Positions 8,739 to 21,019 of a DNA stretch of 64,000 nt are shown in pieces. Origin of the DNA: JAGWBD01 sp965197455 (lineage in GTDB: Bacteria > Chloroflexota > Anaerolineae > Aggregatilineales > Phototrophicaceae). Location of the stretch: contig OZ240208.1 in assembly GCA_965197455.1 (NCBI GenBank), positions 186,001 to 250,000 of the forward strand, written 5' to 3'. Every line of letters begins with the position of its first letter. Position 1 is the first letter of the stretch. The position numbers and the translations under genes were made by a program. The notes under the pieces were generated by a model. It saw nothing but the letters and a program-made list of their open reading frames with translations, was not told the DNA's origin and made no database searches.

Positions 8739-9271
8739 TGTTGCAGCGTATTGCGCCCGGTATGCGCAGCCGCCTCGAACGCAACCGCCAGGGCCGCCTC
8801 GCCGGCGCGCAGTGGCTGTCCGTAATCACGCAGCCGCTGACGGCGTTGCTGGTGCTGTTGGCGCCGCTGGTGGTCGTGCTCGGGCCACGTTTGCTGGCCC
8901 TGTCCCTGCGCGGCTTCGGCCTGGTCGCGCTGCTGGTGCTTGTGCTGCTGCTGCTGCCGGCCCTGTTTCGGGCGCGCCGTTACGCGCGTGCGCCTCTGCA
9001 ATTCGCGCAGTTGACGGCCGCTTCCAGCCCTGCGGCCTTCCTCTTTTTCTGGCGTCCCGTGGTTATGCGCAACGCGGCGGGCGAAACCCTGCGTTTCCAG
9101 CGTAAGCTGGCGCCGCTGCCCCGCTTGAGTTCTGGCAAGGCGTATCTGGTTTACTATCTGCAGGATGCGGACCAGCGGGTGCTGCTCAGCCTGATCAGCG
9201 CGGATCACCCGGATGCCAGCCAATATCAGCCGACGGAGGTCTTTTGGCGCCGGGCACAGCGACGCTCCTGA
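8738..9271 (+). CDS. Uncharacterised protein with N-terminal membrane hairpin
   Basis: A 177-residue protein not assigned to a family. Residues ~27-75 form two adjacent hydrophobic helices with almost no loop. The rest is soluble and basic, with alternating strands. Such hairpin-plus-soluble proteins often sit on the cytoplasmic face of the membrane. The start overlaps the TAA of the permease (taatg), implying co-translation. It converges with mfd, leaving three bases between the stops. Confidence 0.7.
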   Translation: MLQRIAPGMRSRLERNRQGRLAGAQWLSVITQPLTALLVLLAPLVVVLGPRLLALSLRGFGLVALLVLVLLLLPALFRARRYARAPLQFAQLTAASSPAAFLFFWRPVVMRNAAGETLRFQRKLAPLPRLSSGKAYLVYYLQDADQRVLLSLISADHPDASQYQPTEVFWRRAQRRS

Positions 9272-9274
9272 CCC

Positions 9275-12772
<3,498 letters not shown>

Positions 12773-12810
12773 GGGGCGTGGTCCTGGCGTGTGTGCAGCA
12801 GGGCAGTCGA

Positions 12811-13839
12811 CTATGCACGGACCGGGACCACGGCCTTGCGTTCGGCGCTTTCGATGGCGGCGTGCACCATCGCCAGGCTGCGAATGTTGTCGCTGGCCAC
12901 CGTCTCGACGCTGCCGCCCTCGCGCACCGCGCGCAGAAAGTCGCGAATCAGTCCACCATGGCTGCCGGTCAGCGCAGGCTCGACTGGCGCGTCCGGTACC
13001 AGATCTTGCAGCGGGCGCTGCGCACCCTCGTCGCCAGCCACCACCTGGGCCCGCATCCCGGTCGCGCCGTCCCACACGACGCTGCCGCGCGTGCCCACGA
13101 TGCGCCAGTCGCATTCCCAGGATGTGCTCAGGCCTTCACTGCACCAGCTGCCGCGATAGCTGTAGACCAGGCCCTCGCTCATCTCGAAGATCGCCACGGC
13201 CGAGGCATCCCGATCGTACCAGGAACCGGCGGGGTTCCACTCGTGACAGTAGACCGAACGCGGCTCGGCGCCGCTGAGGTAGCGCGCAGCGTCAAAACTG
13301 TGGATGGCCATGTCGGACAGCAGCACGTGTGCCATGTGGTCGCGGAAGCCGCCAAAATGCACGCCGATGTAGAAGTCGCTGTTGACCGTGGTCAGCTGGC
13401 CGATCGCGCCGCTCTCCAGAAAAATGCGCAGACGCCGGAGGTTCTCGTCGTAACGGCGGTTCTGGATGACCGCAAAGAGCCGGCCGGCTTCCTGCGCGGC
13501 AGCCACCATCCGTCGCGCATCCGCCATGTTGTCGGCCAGCGGCTTCTCGCCCAGCACATGCGCCTTGTGCGCCAGCGCCGTCAGCGTCACTTCCCTGTGC
13601 GCTTCGGGCACCGTGCAGTTGAAGACCACGTCGGGACGGACCCGCTGCAGGGTGTCCGCCAGGTCGTCGCTGACCAGGGCCTCTGGCGCCTTCCACGCAA
13701 CGACGCTGCGCCGCGCCGCCTCCAGCTCAAGATCGACGAATGCGACCATGTGCAGACCCGGCAATTCAGCCGCCGCCCGGCACCAGGCCTTGCTGATGGA
13801 GCCGCAGCCGACCAGGACCACCTTGAGTTCAGAGTGCAT
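12811..13839 (-). CDS. Gfo/Idh/MocA-family NAD(P)-dependent oxidoreductase
   Basis: A 342-residue sugar- or polyol-type dehydrogenase. The N-terminal Rossmann fold shows V-G-C-G-S-I-S (residues ~9-15) and the family E-K-P-L motif (residues ~98-101) that contributes the catalytic Lys. The C-terminal domain has the family's alpha/beta fold, including an H-S-F-D stretch. Substrate is unknown. It lies upstream of mfd on the same strand with a 38-base gap and is divergent from the ABC exporter. Confidence 0.93.
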   Translation of the reverse strand: MHSELKVVLVGCGSISKAWCRAAAELPGLHMVAFVDLELEAARRSVVAWKAPEALVSDDLADTLQRVRPDVVFNCTVPEAHREVTLTALAHKAHVLGEKPLADNMADARRMVAAAQEAGRLFAVIQNRRYDENLRRLRIFLESGAIGQLTTVNSDFYIGVHFGGFRDHMAHVLLSDMAIHSFDAARYLSGAEPRSVYCHEWNPAGSWYDRDASAVAIFEMSEGLVYSYRGSWCSEGLSTSWECDWRIVGTRGSVVWDGATGMRAQVVAGDEGAQRPLQDLVPDAPVEPALTGSHGGLIRDFLRAVREGGSVETVASDNIRSLAMVHAAIESAERKAVVPVRA

Positions 13840-13955
13840 ACGGGGGCCTCACCTGACAGGCTGAGCATGATACACGAGCGACCGCCACGCGGCAATGTGC
13901 TGGACTGGCCGGTTGCGCCTGGTGTATGCTGAATGTGCACAAGAGGGCGGATGAC

Positions 13956-15920
13956 ATGGGCTTTCGCGGTGGTGGCGGCTACTGGCGCCACATGCGCAAT
14001 GTGGAGGAGCACCGGGCGGACGTGACCTGGGCGCTCTTGCGTCGCGTGCTGGCCTACGCCTGGCCCTGGCGTCTGCGTCTCCTCTTGATGCTGCTTATCA
14101 TCCTGGTCTCCGCCGGCCTGGGCCTGCTGACGCCGCTGATCTTCCGCGATCTGATCGACACTACCCTCCCGGCTGCCGACGCGCAGCGCCTGCACCTGCT
14201 GGCCGTCCTGCTCATCACCCTGCCACTTGGCATCGGCGTCCTGCGCCTCTGGCAACGCAAGCTGAGCGCGTATATTGCCGAGAGCCTCATCTTCGAGCTG
14301 CGCGTCAAACTGTTTCAGCACATGCAACGCATGTCGCTGCGCTTCTTCACACATACGCAGACCGGCGAGCTGATGAGCCGCCTCAACAACGACGTCATCG
14401 GCGCGCAAACGGCCATCAGCAACACCATCGTCGACATCGTCACCAACGCCATCACCACCCTCGCCACCCTCGCCGTGATGCTGACGCTGGAGTGGCGCCT
14501 GACCCTGCTGGGTGTGGCGGTACTGCCGCTCTTTGCGCTGATGGCGCGGCGCATCGGCCTGCGCCTGCGCGAGATTGCGCGCCGCCAGATGAACCAGAAC
14601 GCCCGCATGAACGCGACCATCAACGAGACCCTCAACATTAGCGGAGCCCTGCTGGTCAAGCTCTTCGGACGCCAGGATAACGAGGTTGCGCGCTTTCGCG
14701 AGCGCGCCGCCGACGTGCGCGACACCGGCATCGATCAGGCGCTGACCGGCAGCAAGTTCTTCATCCTCATCGGTCTGGTCAGCGCAGTCGGGACGGCGCT
14801 GGTCTACTGGGTCGGCGGCATGCTGGTCATTGACAAGGTGTTCACGGTGGGCACCATCGTGGCTTTCGGCGCCTACCTCACCCAGCTCTACGGGCCGCTG
14901 CAGGCGTTGACCACAGCGCCGGTCGCCTTTGCCCAGTCGATGGTCAGCTTCGAGCGGGTCTTCGAGGTGCTGGATCTGCCGCTGGAAATTGATGAGCGTG
15001 AGGACGCCATCGAGCTGCAGCAGCCGCGCGGCGCGCTGGCCTTCGAAAACGTCAGCTTCGCCTACCGCGAGTCCGGCAGCAACCTCTTGCGCGACGTGCA
15101 ACGCCACGGACGTCTTGAGGATGTCGCCGTAATTTCCGGCACGTCCAGGCGGGAGCAGCGTCTGGAAGGCCGGGACAACGGTGCCGCCGCATCGACCAGC
15201 CAGGCGCGCGTGCAGGCCCTTGAAGAAATCAGTTTTCGCATTGAACCAGGTCAGTTGGCCGCGCTGGTCGGCCCCAGCGGCGCTGGCAAATCCACCATGA
15301 CCTGGCTAATCCCGCGCCTCTACGATCCCGCTGCGGGCCGCATCCTGATCGACGACCTTGATCTGCGCGCGGTCACCCTCAGGTCGCTCGTGCGCCAGAT
15401 CGGCATGGTGACCCAGGAAACCTACCTCTTCCACGACAGCATCCGCAGCAATCTGCGCTATGCCAAACTCGACGCCAGCGACGCGGAGATGGAGGCTGCC
15501 TGCCGCGCCGCCAACATCCACGACTTCATCGCCGACCTCGACAAGGGCTACGATACCCTGGTTGGCGAACGCGGTTACCGTCTCAGCGGCGGCGAAAAGC
15601 AACGCATCGCCATCGCGCGCGTCATCCTCAAGGATCCGCGCATCCTCGTGCTGGACGAGGCCACCAGCCACCTCGACAGCCAGTCCGAGGCCCTGATCCA
15701 GCAAGCGCTCAAGACCGTCATGCAGGGCCGTACCTCGCTGGTGATCGCGCACCGCCTCAGCACCATCCTCGCGGCCGACCAGATTCTGGTGCTGGACCGT
15801 GGCCGTGTCGTCGAGCGCGGCACCCATGAGACCCTGCTGGCCGGTGGCGGCCTCTATCAGTTGCTCTACGAAACGCAGTTCCGCCCGGCGAGCGAAGCCG
15901 CGCTGGACCTCCAGTCGTGA
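13956..15920 (+). CDS. ABC exporter (fused membrane and ATPase domains) with insert before Walker A
   Basis: A half-size ABC exporter (MsbA/multidrug type), 654 residues. Six helices occupy residues ~35-320, and the ATPase domain holds Walker A G-P-S-G-A-G-K-S-T, the Q-loop Q-E-T-Y-L-F, signature L-S-G-G-E-K-Q and Walker B V-L-D-E-A-T. An unusual ~45-residue hydrophilic insert (residues ~373-418) lies between the A-loop Tyr and the strand before Walker A. The ATG at 13956 has AAGAGGG eight bases upstream; an ATG at 13926 is less likely. It works as a dimer, but the substrate cannot be inferred. It overlaps pth by four bases. Confidence 0.93.
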   Translation: MGFRGGGGYWRHMRNVEEHRADVTWALLRRVLAYAWPWRLRLLLMLLIILVSAGLGLLTPLIFRDLIDTTLPAADAQRLHLLAVLLITLPLGIGVLRLWQRKLSAYIAESLIFELRVKLFQHMQRMSLRFFTHTQTGELMSRLNNDVIGAQTAISNTIVDIVTNAITTLATLAVMLTLEWRLTLLGVAVLPLFALMARRIGLRLREIARRQMNQNARMNATINETLNISGALLVKLFGRQDNEVARFRERAADVRDTGIDQALTGSKFFILIGLVSAVGTALVYWVGGMLVIDKVFTVGTIVAFGAYLTQLYGPLQALTTAPVAFAQSMVSFERVFEVLDLPLEIDEREDAIELQQPRGALAFENVSFAYRESGSNLLRDVQRHGRLEDVAVISGTSRREQRLEGRDNGAAASTSQARVQALEEISFRIEPGQLAALVGPSGAGKSTMTWLIPRLYDPAAGRILIDDLDLRAVTLRSLVRQIGMVTQETYLFHDSIRSNLRYAKLDASDAEMEAACRAANIHDFIADLDKGYDTLVGERGYRLSGGEKQRIAIARVILKDPRILVLDEATSHLDSQSEALIQQALKTVMQGRTSLVIAHRLSTILAADQILVLDRGRVVERGTHETLLAGGGLYQLLYETQFRPASEAALDLQS

Positions 15921-16978
15921 GCGAACGCTGGCTCATCGTCGGCCTCGGCAATCCAGGTCGCAAGTACGCCGCGACGCGCCACAACATCGGCTGGTTCGTG
16001 CTGGACGAGCTGGCGCAACGCCACGGCCTGGAGTTCAGTCGCAGTGCACAGAATGCGAGTCTGGCCGAGGGTCACATCAACGGGCGCAAGGTCTTGCTGG
16101 CGAAGCCGCAGGGCTATATGAATCGCAGTGGCCAGCCCGTGCGCGGCCTGCTGCGCTACTGGCGCATCCAGCCGAAGCGCCTGCTGGTCGCCCTGGACGA
16201 CCTGGATCAGCCGCCCGGCACCCTGCGCCTGCGTGCCACCGGTGGCGCTGGCGGTCAACGCGGCCTGCAGGACATCATCGCCCAGCTCGGTACGCGCGAA
16301 TTCAGCCGCCTGCGTCTCGGCATCGGCCGGCCGCCTGGCCGCATGGACCCGAGCGCCTGGGTCTTGCGTCCCCTTCGCGCCGCCGACGCCGACAGCGCCC
16401 GCGAGATGGTGAGCCGGGCCGCGGATGCCGCCGAGACCTGGTTGCGCGACGGTATTGAGGCGGCCATGACGCGCCACAACGGCGACGGAACGCAGCCGGC
16501 GCCGGCAACAGTGAGCGAGACTCCCGAAGAGCAGCTGCAGCGCTGGCTGCGCGCCCAGGAACTCAATGGCAATGACCCCGGCCCTCCGGAAGAGATCAGT
16601 CGCGCATTGCTGCGCCTCGGTCGCGCGCAGGAAGCCGCGGACTGGTTGCTGCGCGCAGCGTCGCTGCACAGGCAACAGGGACAGCTGACGCGAGCCCTGG
16701 CGCAGCAGGAGCGCGCCCTGAAGCTGGATCCCGGCCAGCTGGATGCGCAGCGCGCGCTGGCCGCCGACTGGTTGGCGCAGGGCAACGCGCGCAAGGCGGC
16801 GCAACGTTTGTGGCTTGTGGCGGATTGGCTGGCGCAGCAGGGACGCGATGATGAAGCGCTGGCTATGCTGGACGAATTGCTATTGCTGAATGACCGTCAC
16901 AGCAATGCGCTGGGGTTGCGTGAGCGTCTTGCAGCGAAGTCCGGCGCGGCCGAGTCGGCTCACACCAGCGACCGGTAA
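15917..16978 (+). CDS. pth: Peptidyl-tRNA hydrolase with C-terminal TPR-like extension
   Basis: Pth frees tRNA from peptidyl-tRNA released by stalled ribosomes. Residues 1-~185 are the Pth domain: Asn12 in G-L-G-N-P-G, catalytic His22, Asn69 and Asp95 are present. The usual G-G-H-N-G-L loop reads G-G-Q-R-G-L (114-115), so the tRNA-contacting Asn is Arg here. Residues ~200-340 form helical repeats resembling TPRs, while a normal Pth is ~190 residues. The start is GTG at 15917, overlapping the ABC stop (GTGA). The 3' end overlaps the convergent nucleoside hydrolase gene by 19 bases. Confidence 0.92.
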   Translation: MSERWLIVGLGNPGRKYAATRHNIGWFVLDELAQRHGLEFSRSAQNASLAEGHINGRKVLLAKPQGYMNRSGQPVRGLLRYWRIQPKRLLVALDDLDQPPGTLRLRATGGAGGQRGLQDIIAQLGTREFSRLRLGIGRPPGRMDPSAWVLRPLRAADADSAREMVSRAADAAETWLRDGIEAAMTRHNGDGTQPAPATVSETPEEQLQRWLRAQELNGNDPGPPEEISRALLRLGRAQEAADWLLRAASLHRQQGQLTRALAQQERALKLDPGQLDAQRALAADWLAQGNARKAAQRLWLVADWLAQQGRDDEALAMLDELLLLNDRHSNALGLRERLAAKSGAAESAHTSDR

Positions 16979-17925
16979 AGCAGTTCCTTCCAGCGCAGCA
17001 CATCGATCTCCCAACAGACGCTCACCTGGCCCTTCGCCAGGGCCTGCGCCCATTGCTCGCGGTTGCGCACGTCGCCGGCGTTGTCCAGCTGATCGATGAC
17101 GGTCATGCCGCGTGTCAGTTCGCTCTGCGTCTCCACCTCCACCGCATGACGGCTGCTGCGCATGCAAACCTCCGGCTCCAGCGCAATGGCCATGGCGACC
17201 GGGTCCGGCAGCTCCAGGTTGAGCACGCCGGACTGAATGCGGATGGCTGCCAGCGCGCTGCGGTTGCAGTCGATGCTGAAGTGCGCCAGCTCTGTGTCCA
17301 GACTGCGCACGTGCGCGACATCCGCGGGCGTCAGGCCGGCCTCGAAGCGGCACAGTTCCCAGCCGACCATCTCCACCGGCAGACCCGAAAGGAACACCAT
17401 GCGCGCGGCCTCAGGGTCCTGCCATATGTTGAACTCGGCCGCGGGCGTGACGTTGCCGACGGACCAGGCGGTGCCGCCCATCACCACGCAGCGACTGACC
17501 AGTCCAGCAATTTCCGGCGCGCGCGCCAGCGCCAGCGCGACGTTGGTCAGCGGCCCCAGCGTGACCAGCACGATGCCCGGGTTTTCGCGAATGGTGTTGA
17601 CCAGGGCGTCGACTGCGTGGCCTGCAGCGGCGCTGGCCTGGGGCGCGGGATAGTTCATGTCGCCCATGCCGTCCCTGCCGTGAAACCATTCCGCACGCGC
17701 GTCGGAGCGCAGCAGCGGCTGGTCCGCGCCAGCGTATACGGGAATGTCGCCGCGCCCGCACAGCTCCAGCGTGGTGAGCGCGTTGCGCAGGCCCTGGCGC
17801 ACGTCTACGTTGCCGCTGACGATGGTCAGCGCGCGCACGTCCACATCCGGCGCGCGCAGCGCCATGATCAGCGCCACAGCGTCATCCGAGGCGGTGTCGG
17901 TGTCAATGATGAAAGGGCGGGTCAT
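16960..17925 (-). CDS. Inosine/uridine-preferring nucleoside hydrolase
   Basis: It cleaves the N-glycosidic bond of nucleosides to base and ribose for salvage. The N-terminal Ca2+-binding Asp cluster is visible as D-T-D-T-A-S-D-D (residues 8-15), a variant of the classic D-T-D-P-G-x-D-D. The length of 321 residues matches the family. Further family features include the V-x-V-M-G-G loop and the D-P-V-A-M-A segment near the C-terminus. It is convergent with pth and 23 bases downstream of the lipoprotein gene on the same strand. Confidence 0.93.
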   Translation of the reverse strand: MTRPFIIDTDTASDDAVALIMALRAPDVDVRALTIVSGNVDVRQGLRNALTTLELCGRGDIPVYAGADQPLLRSDARAEWFHGRDGMGDMNYPAPQASAAAGHAVDALVNTIRENPGIVLVTLGPLTNVALALARAPEIAGLVSRCVVMGGTAWSVGNVTPAAEFNIWQDPEAARMVFLSGLPVEMVGWELCRFEAGLTPADVAHVRSLDTELAHFSIDCNRSALAAIRIQSGVLNLELPDPVAMAIALEPEVCMRSSRHAVEVETQSELTRGMTVIDQLDNAGDVRNREQWAQALAKGQVSVCWEIDVLRWKELLYRSLV

Positions 17926-17948
17926 GTCAACTCCTCATGCTCTGGCGC

Positions 17949-18668
17949 TCAGCGGTCCGCGCCGCGAATGGTAAAGGTAATGGCGTCGCTGGCCGGCACT
18001 TCATCGATCTCCAGGCGCACGCTCCAGGTGCCGGCGACAAAGAGCAGATCGCTCTGGTCGACGAAGAACCAGATGCAGTTGCCGTTGATGCGGGTGTTTG
18101 GTCGCCATTCGTGCAACACCTCCTGGCCAGCAATGGCGAAGCGTGCCGCGATCAGCGTGCCGGCGCGGATGTTGTACGCCCTGGCAACGATGTAGATGCG
18201 CGCGGAACTCGTGTCAAACTGGTTGCCCGGGTCGCTGGCGCAGTCGTCATTGCGCACGAAGGCGGACATGACCACGTCGGTCAGGGCGGCCTGGCCGGGC
18301 GCGAATGCCAGTGGCGTGCGGCTGGGCGCGACGGCTACCGTCGGCGCGAAGGGCAGGGTCGTGCCAGGCAGCGGGAAGGGCGTGCCGGTGGGAATGACGC
18401 TGCCTGGCGCTGGCGACCCTCTGGCGACCAGCGTGGCCTCCAGCCCCTGGCGCTGCCGTCGCGCGAATTCGGCGCGGGTGGCCATGTATTCCACCGTGAC
18501 CTGCAGGCGTTCCGAGCCGACAGTGGCCGTTTCACGCAGGGCGACGATTTGAGTCTCAAGGTTGAGGCTGCGTGCAACCAGGGTGAGTTCGACGGCATTC
18601 TGGCGTTGGCACGCGACCGGCAGGCTCAGCGCCAGCAAGGTGACGAGCCGCCAGACAAGAGTTCTCAC
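17949..18668 (-). CDS. Predicted lipoprotein of unknown function
   Basis: A 239-residue protein with a hydrophobic signal and lipobox L-P-V-A-C, putting the lipidated Cys at residue 20. A helical, possibly coiled-coil region follows (residues ~25-85), then a Pro/Thr-rich linker (~88-125). The C-terminal ~110-residue domain is rich in strands and aromatic residues and contains two Cys (in D-D-C-A-S and N-G-N-C-I-W) that could form a disulfide. I do not recognise the C-terminal domain. It is probably anchored on the outer face of the membrane. Confidence 0.75.
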   Translation of the reverse strand: MRTLVWRLVTLLALSLPVACQRQNAVELTLVARSLNLETQIVALRETATVGSERLQVTVEYMATRAEFARRQRQGLEATLVARGSPAPGSVIPTGTPFPLPGTTLPFAPTVAVAPSRTPLAFAPGQAALTDVVMSAFVRNDDCASDPGNQFDTSSARIYIVARAYNIRAGTLIAARFAIAGQEVLHEWRPNTRINGNCIWFFVDQSDLLFVAGTWSVRLEIDEVPASDAITFTIRGADR

Positions 18669-18689
18669 ACATCCTCCCGGACTGCAAGA

Positions 18690-18712
18690 CCGCCCGCAAG
18701 GGGCGCGGGCGG
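18690..18712 (-). terminator. Hairpin terminator downstream of tmRNA
   Basis: Read on the minus strand, an 8-bp GC-only stem (18705-18712 with 18690-18697) with a 7-base loop begins nine bases after the tmRNA 3' end. The following bases (TCTTG) are only weakly T-rich, so termination may be inefficient or Rho-aided. Confidence 0.6.
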
Positions 18713-18720
18713 CCTGACTG

Positions 18721-19107
18721 TGGAGGTGAGCGGAATCGAACCGCTGTCCAGAAGATTCAACCCGGTGCGTCTACAGGCATAGTTGGCTCTTGATTCTCGT
18801 CAGCGATGACCCTGGCCAACCCGGTTCATCGCCGACCAGCCGATGAATCTCGGCGCCCGTTTTATCGGCGTCAACGGGGCCACACCTCACCTTTGGTTTC
18901 GCCCGCCGAACCACCCGGGTGAAGACGGGCGGGGCGAACGGCCAGCCTCGCAAGGCTGGCAACGCTGTTCATCGCCTAGGCGGCGATGGGCAGCGCGTAG
19001 GGGTTGTAATCGTTGGCAGTTGTTTGCCGTGCCCGTTTTAACGCAGTGTCGGGCGCTGCGGCCTGCAACACAGAATTAGCTTCCCCTGTCGAAGCCATGA
19101 CACCCCC
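18721..19107 (-). ncRNA. ssrA: Transfer-messenger RNA (tmRNA)
   Basis: tmRNA rescues stalled ribosomes together with SmpB. The 5' end GGGGGTG (19101-19107) pairs over 7 bp with CACCTCC (18722-18728), followed by an unpaired A; CCA is not encoded. The T-arm GGTTCGATTCC lies near the 3' end and the 5' part has the conserved G-C-T-T-C-G-A-C element. The tag frame runs from GCA (19032-19030) to TAG (18978-18976) and reads A-R-Q-T-T-A-N-D-Y-N-P-Y-A-L-P-I-A-A. It ends in the hydrophobic residues and Ala-Ala expected for proteolysis. Length is 387 nt. Confidence 0.95.
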
Positions 19108-19115
19108 ATGGCCAA

Positions 19116-19144
19116 AGCATAGCATGGCTGCCGCCCCCTGTCCA
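19116..19144 (-). promoter_or_regulatory. Promoter of tmRNA
   Basis: On the minus strand, TGGACA (19139-19144) and TATGCT (19116-19121) are separated by 17 bases. A TG one base upstream of the -10 makes it an extended element. Transcription would begin within a few bases of the tmRNA 5' end at 19107. Confidence 0.7.
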
Positions 19145-19154
19145 GCCAGCCGCC

Positions 19155-20198
19155 TCAGCCCCCGCCCTGTCGTGCGCGCAGGGCCGCCGTCAGGGCGGGC
19201 ACAATTTCATACAGGTCGCCCACCAGGCCGAAATGCGCGAGGCGGAAAATGGGCGCCTCCGGGTCGCGATTGATAGCGACGATGATCTTGCTGCTGCGCA
19301 TCCCCGCCTGATGTTGAATCGCGCCGGAAATCCCGCAGGCAATGTACAGATCGGGACTGACCACCTTGCCGGTCTGCCCCACCTGATGCGCGTAATCGAT
19401 GTAACCGGCGTCCACCGCCGCGCGGCTGGCGCCAATGGCTGCGCCCAGCGCTGTGGCCAGCGGCGCCAGCGTGTGCTCGAAGCCATGCTGCGCCTTCCAG
19501 ATAGTGCTGTCTGCCGCGTCCGGCGGCGCCTGCTCCGGGTTGCCGGCCATGCCGCGCCCGCCGGAGACGATGATGGCCGCGTCACTCAGGCTCACCGCGC
19601 CCTCCGGCGCCGCGAAGTCCTCAAGCTTCGTGACGATGTCGTCTTCGGCCAGCGCCGGCGTAACCTGCGTAAGGGTGATCTCCGCATCCGCGCGCGACGC
19701 AGCTGGCGCGAAGGCGCGGGCGCGCAGCGCAAGGTACTGCGTCTGCGCAGCGGATCCCTGCGCTGTCATGATGAGCTTGCCGGCGTAGGCGGGCCGTTGC
19801 ACCTGCAGCGCGCCATCAGCCTGCAACTCGACGTCGCTGACTTCGGTCAGCAGACTGCAGCCCCCGTCCGCGGCTGCCGTGGCCAACAACTCCCGTCCGC
19901 GCACACTGCCCGGCGCCAGCACGCTGTGCGGCTGATGCTGTTCGACCAGGCTGGCCAGCAGCGCCGCGCAGGGTTCCAGCCGCAGTCCATGCAGCGTCGC
20001 GTCCTCACACACCAGCGCCTCGTCTGCGCCCAACGCGCCCAGGTCCGCGGCGATGGCGCTGGCGTTCTCGCCGAAAACCAGCGCGACCAGCGGGACCTTC
20101 AGCCTGGCGGCGAGCACGGCGCCGGCCCCCAGCGCCTCCTGGCTGAGCGGAATGGCCTTGCCGGCAAAGCTTTCGACCCACACGAAGACGCTGCTCAC
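19155..20198 (-). CDS. etfA: Electron transfer flavoprotein alpha subunit
   Basis: EtfA binds FAD and, with EtfB, carries electrons from acyl-CoA dehydrogenases to the respiratory chain. The C-terminal FAD-binding signature is visible around residues ~275-300 (G-Q-T-G-K-V-V-S-P-D-L-Y followed by G-I-S-G-A-I-Q-H). The N-terminal half is the ETF adenine-nucleotide alpha-hydrolase-like fold. Length 347 is normal. It overlaps the etfB stop by four bases, so the two subunits are co-translated. Confidence 0.96.
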   Translation of the reverse strand: MSSVFVWVESFAGKAIPLSQEALGAGAVLAARLKVPLVALVFGENASAIAADLGALGADEALVCEDATLHGLRLEPCAALLASLVEQHQPHSVLAPGSVRGRELLATAAADGGCSLLTEVSDVELQADGALQVQRPAYAGKLIMTAQGSAAQTQYLALRARAFAPAASRADAEITLTQVTPALAEDDIVTKLEDFAAPEGAVSLSDAAIIVSGGRGMAGNPEQAPPDAADSTIWKAQHGFEHTLAPLATALGAAIGASRAAVDAGYIDYAHQVGQTGKVVSPDLYIACGISGAIQHQAGMRSSKIIVAINRDPEAPIFRLAHFGLVGDLYEIVPALTAALRARQGGG

Positions 20199-20974
20199 AG
20201 CACTTGTTCCTCAGTCAGGCGCACGATCAGCGCCGCGGCCTGTTCCTCCGCTGTGCCTGCCAGCAACTCGGCCTCGGCCACGCGTTGCGGCGGCGCCGCC
20301 AGCGCCAGCACCTGCGTCATCGGCTCTGGCAAGTCGACGTCCAGCTCCTGCAGCGACCAGACGGGGATTTTGGCGCGGGCCGCGCGGCGGATGCCCATGA
20401 AGGACGGGTAGCGCGGCTCGTTGATGTCCTTCAACACGCTGATCACAGCGGGCAGGCGGCTGCTCAGGGTCTGTCGACCTTGCTCCAGCGAGCGCTCAAC
20501 CCGGATCGTGCCGGCGGCGACGTCAAGTTCGAGGATGCGTGAAACAGCGCCCAGCAGCGGCCAGCCCAGCAGGCGCGCGGTCTGGATCTGGTGCTGGTCG
20601 CTGCCGATATCGACGGCTTCCTTGCCGAATATCACCAGGTCGACCGCCTCCAGCTGACGCACTGTGGCTGCCGCGACCGTCGCCCAGCCCAGGCTGTCTG
20701 CCTGCGCCAGCGCGGGATCGTCGATGCGCAGCGCCTCGTTGGCGCCCATCGCCAGCGCCTGCCGCAGCGCTTCCTCGTGCAGCGCCGGGCCAAGCGCGAC
20801 GACGCTGGCGCTGCCGCCGCTGTCCTCGGCCTGCGTGATACACTCCTCCAGCGCATATTCATCCCAGGGGTTGACCACCATCGCCGCGTCTCCCTGGCTC
20901 ACCTTGCCCTCCGCGTCGACGCTCAGACGCGCGGCGGTGTCGGGCGTGCTACGGGTAAAGCAAACGACATGCAA
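20195..20974 (-). CDS. etfB: Electron transfer flavoprotein beta subunit
   Basis: A 259-residue partner of EtfA. The pattern near residue 34 (N-P-W-D-E-Y-A-L-E) matches the start of the beta-subunit fold, and the G-x-D-x-x-Q region with the following D-x-x-x-G-S-D is where the AMP/FAD-contact loop falls. It heads the etf pair and lies 45 bases downstream of the pentapeptide gene on the same strand, within an acyl-CoA dehydrogenase operon. Confidence 0.95.
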   Translation of the reverse strand: MHVVCFTRSTPDTAARLSVDAEGKVSQGDAAMVVNPWDEYALEECITQAEDSGGSASVVALGPALHEEALRQALAMGANEALRIDDPALAQADSLGWATVAAATVRQLEAVDLVIFGKEAVDIGSDQHQIQTARLLGWPLLGAVSRILELDVAAGTIRVERSLEQGRQTLSSRLPAVISVLKDINEPRYPSFMGIRRAARAKIPVWSLQELDVDLPEPMTQVLALAAPPQRVAEAELLAGTAEEQAAALIVRLTEEQVL

Positions 20975-21019
20975 AGCCGCACCTCCTGTTTCATCAGCCG
21001 CGCCAGTGTAACGCGCCCC

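Noticed and set aside
13587..15107. Long minus-strand frame across the ABC exporter and Gfo/Idh genes
   Set aside because: Overlaps two confident genes and has shadow-frame composition.
17053..18195. Long plus-strand frame across the nucleoside hydrolase and lipoprotein genes
   Set aside because: Antisense to both and Arg/His-rich; no ribosome-binding site.
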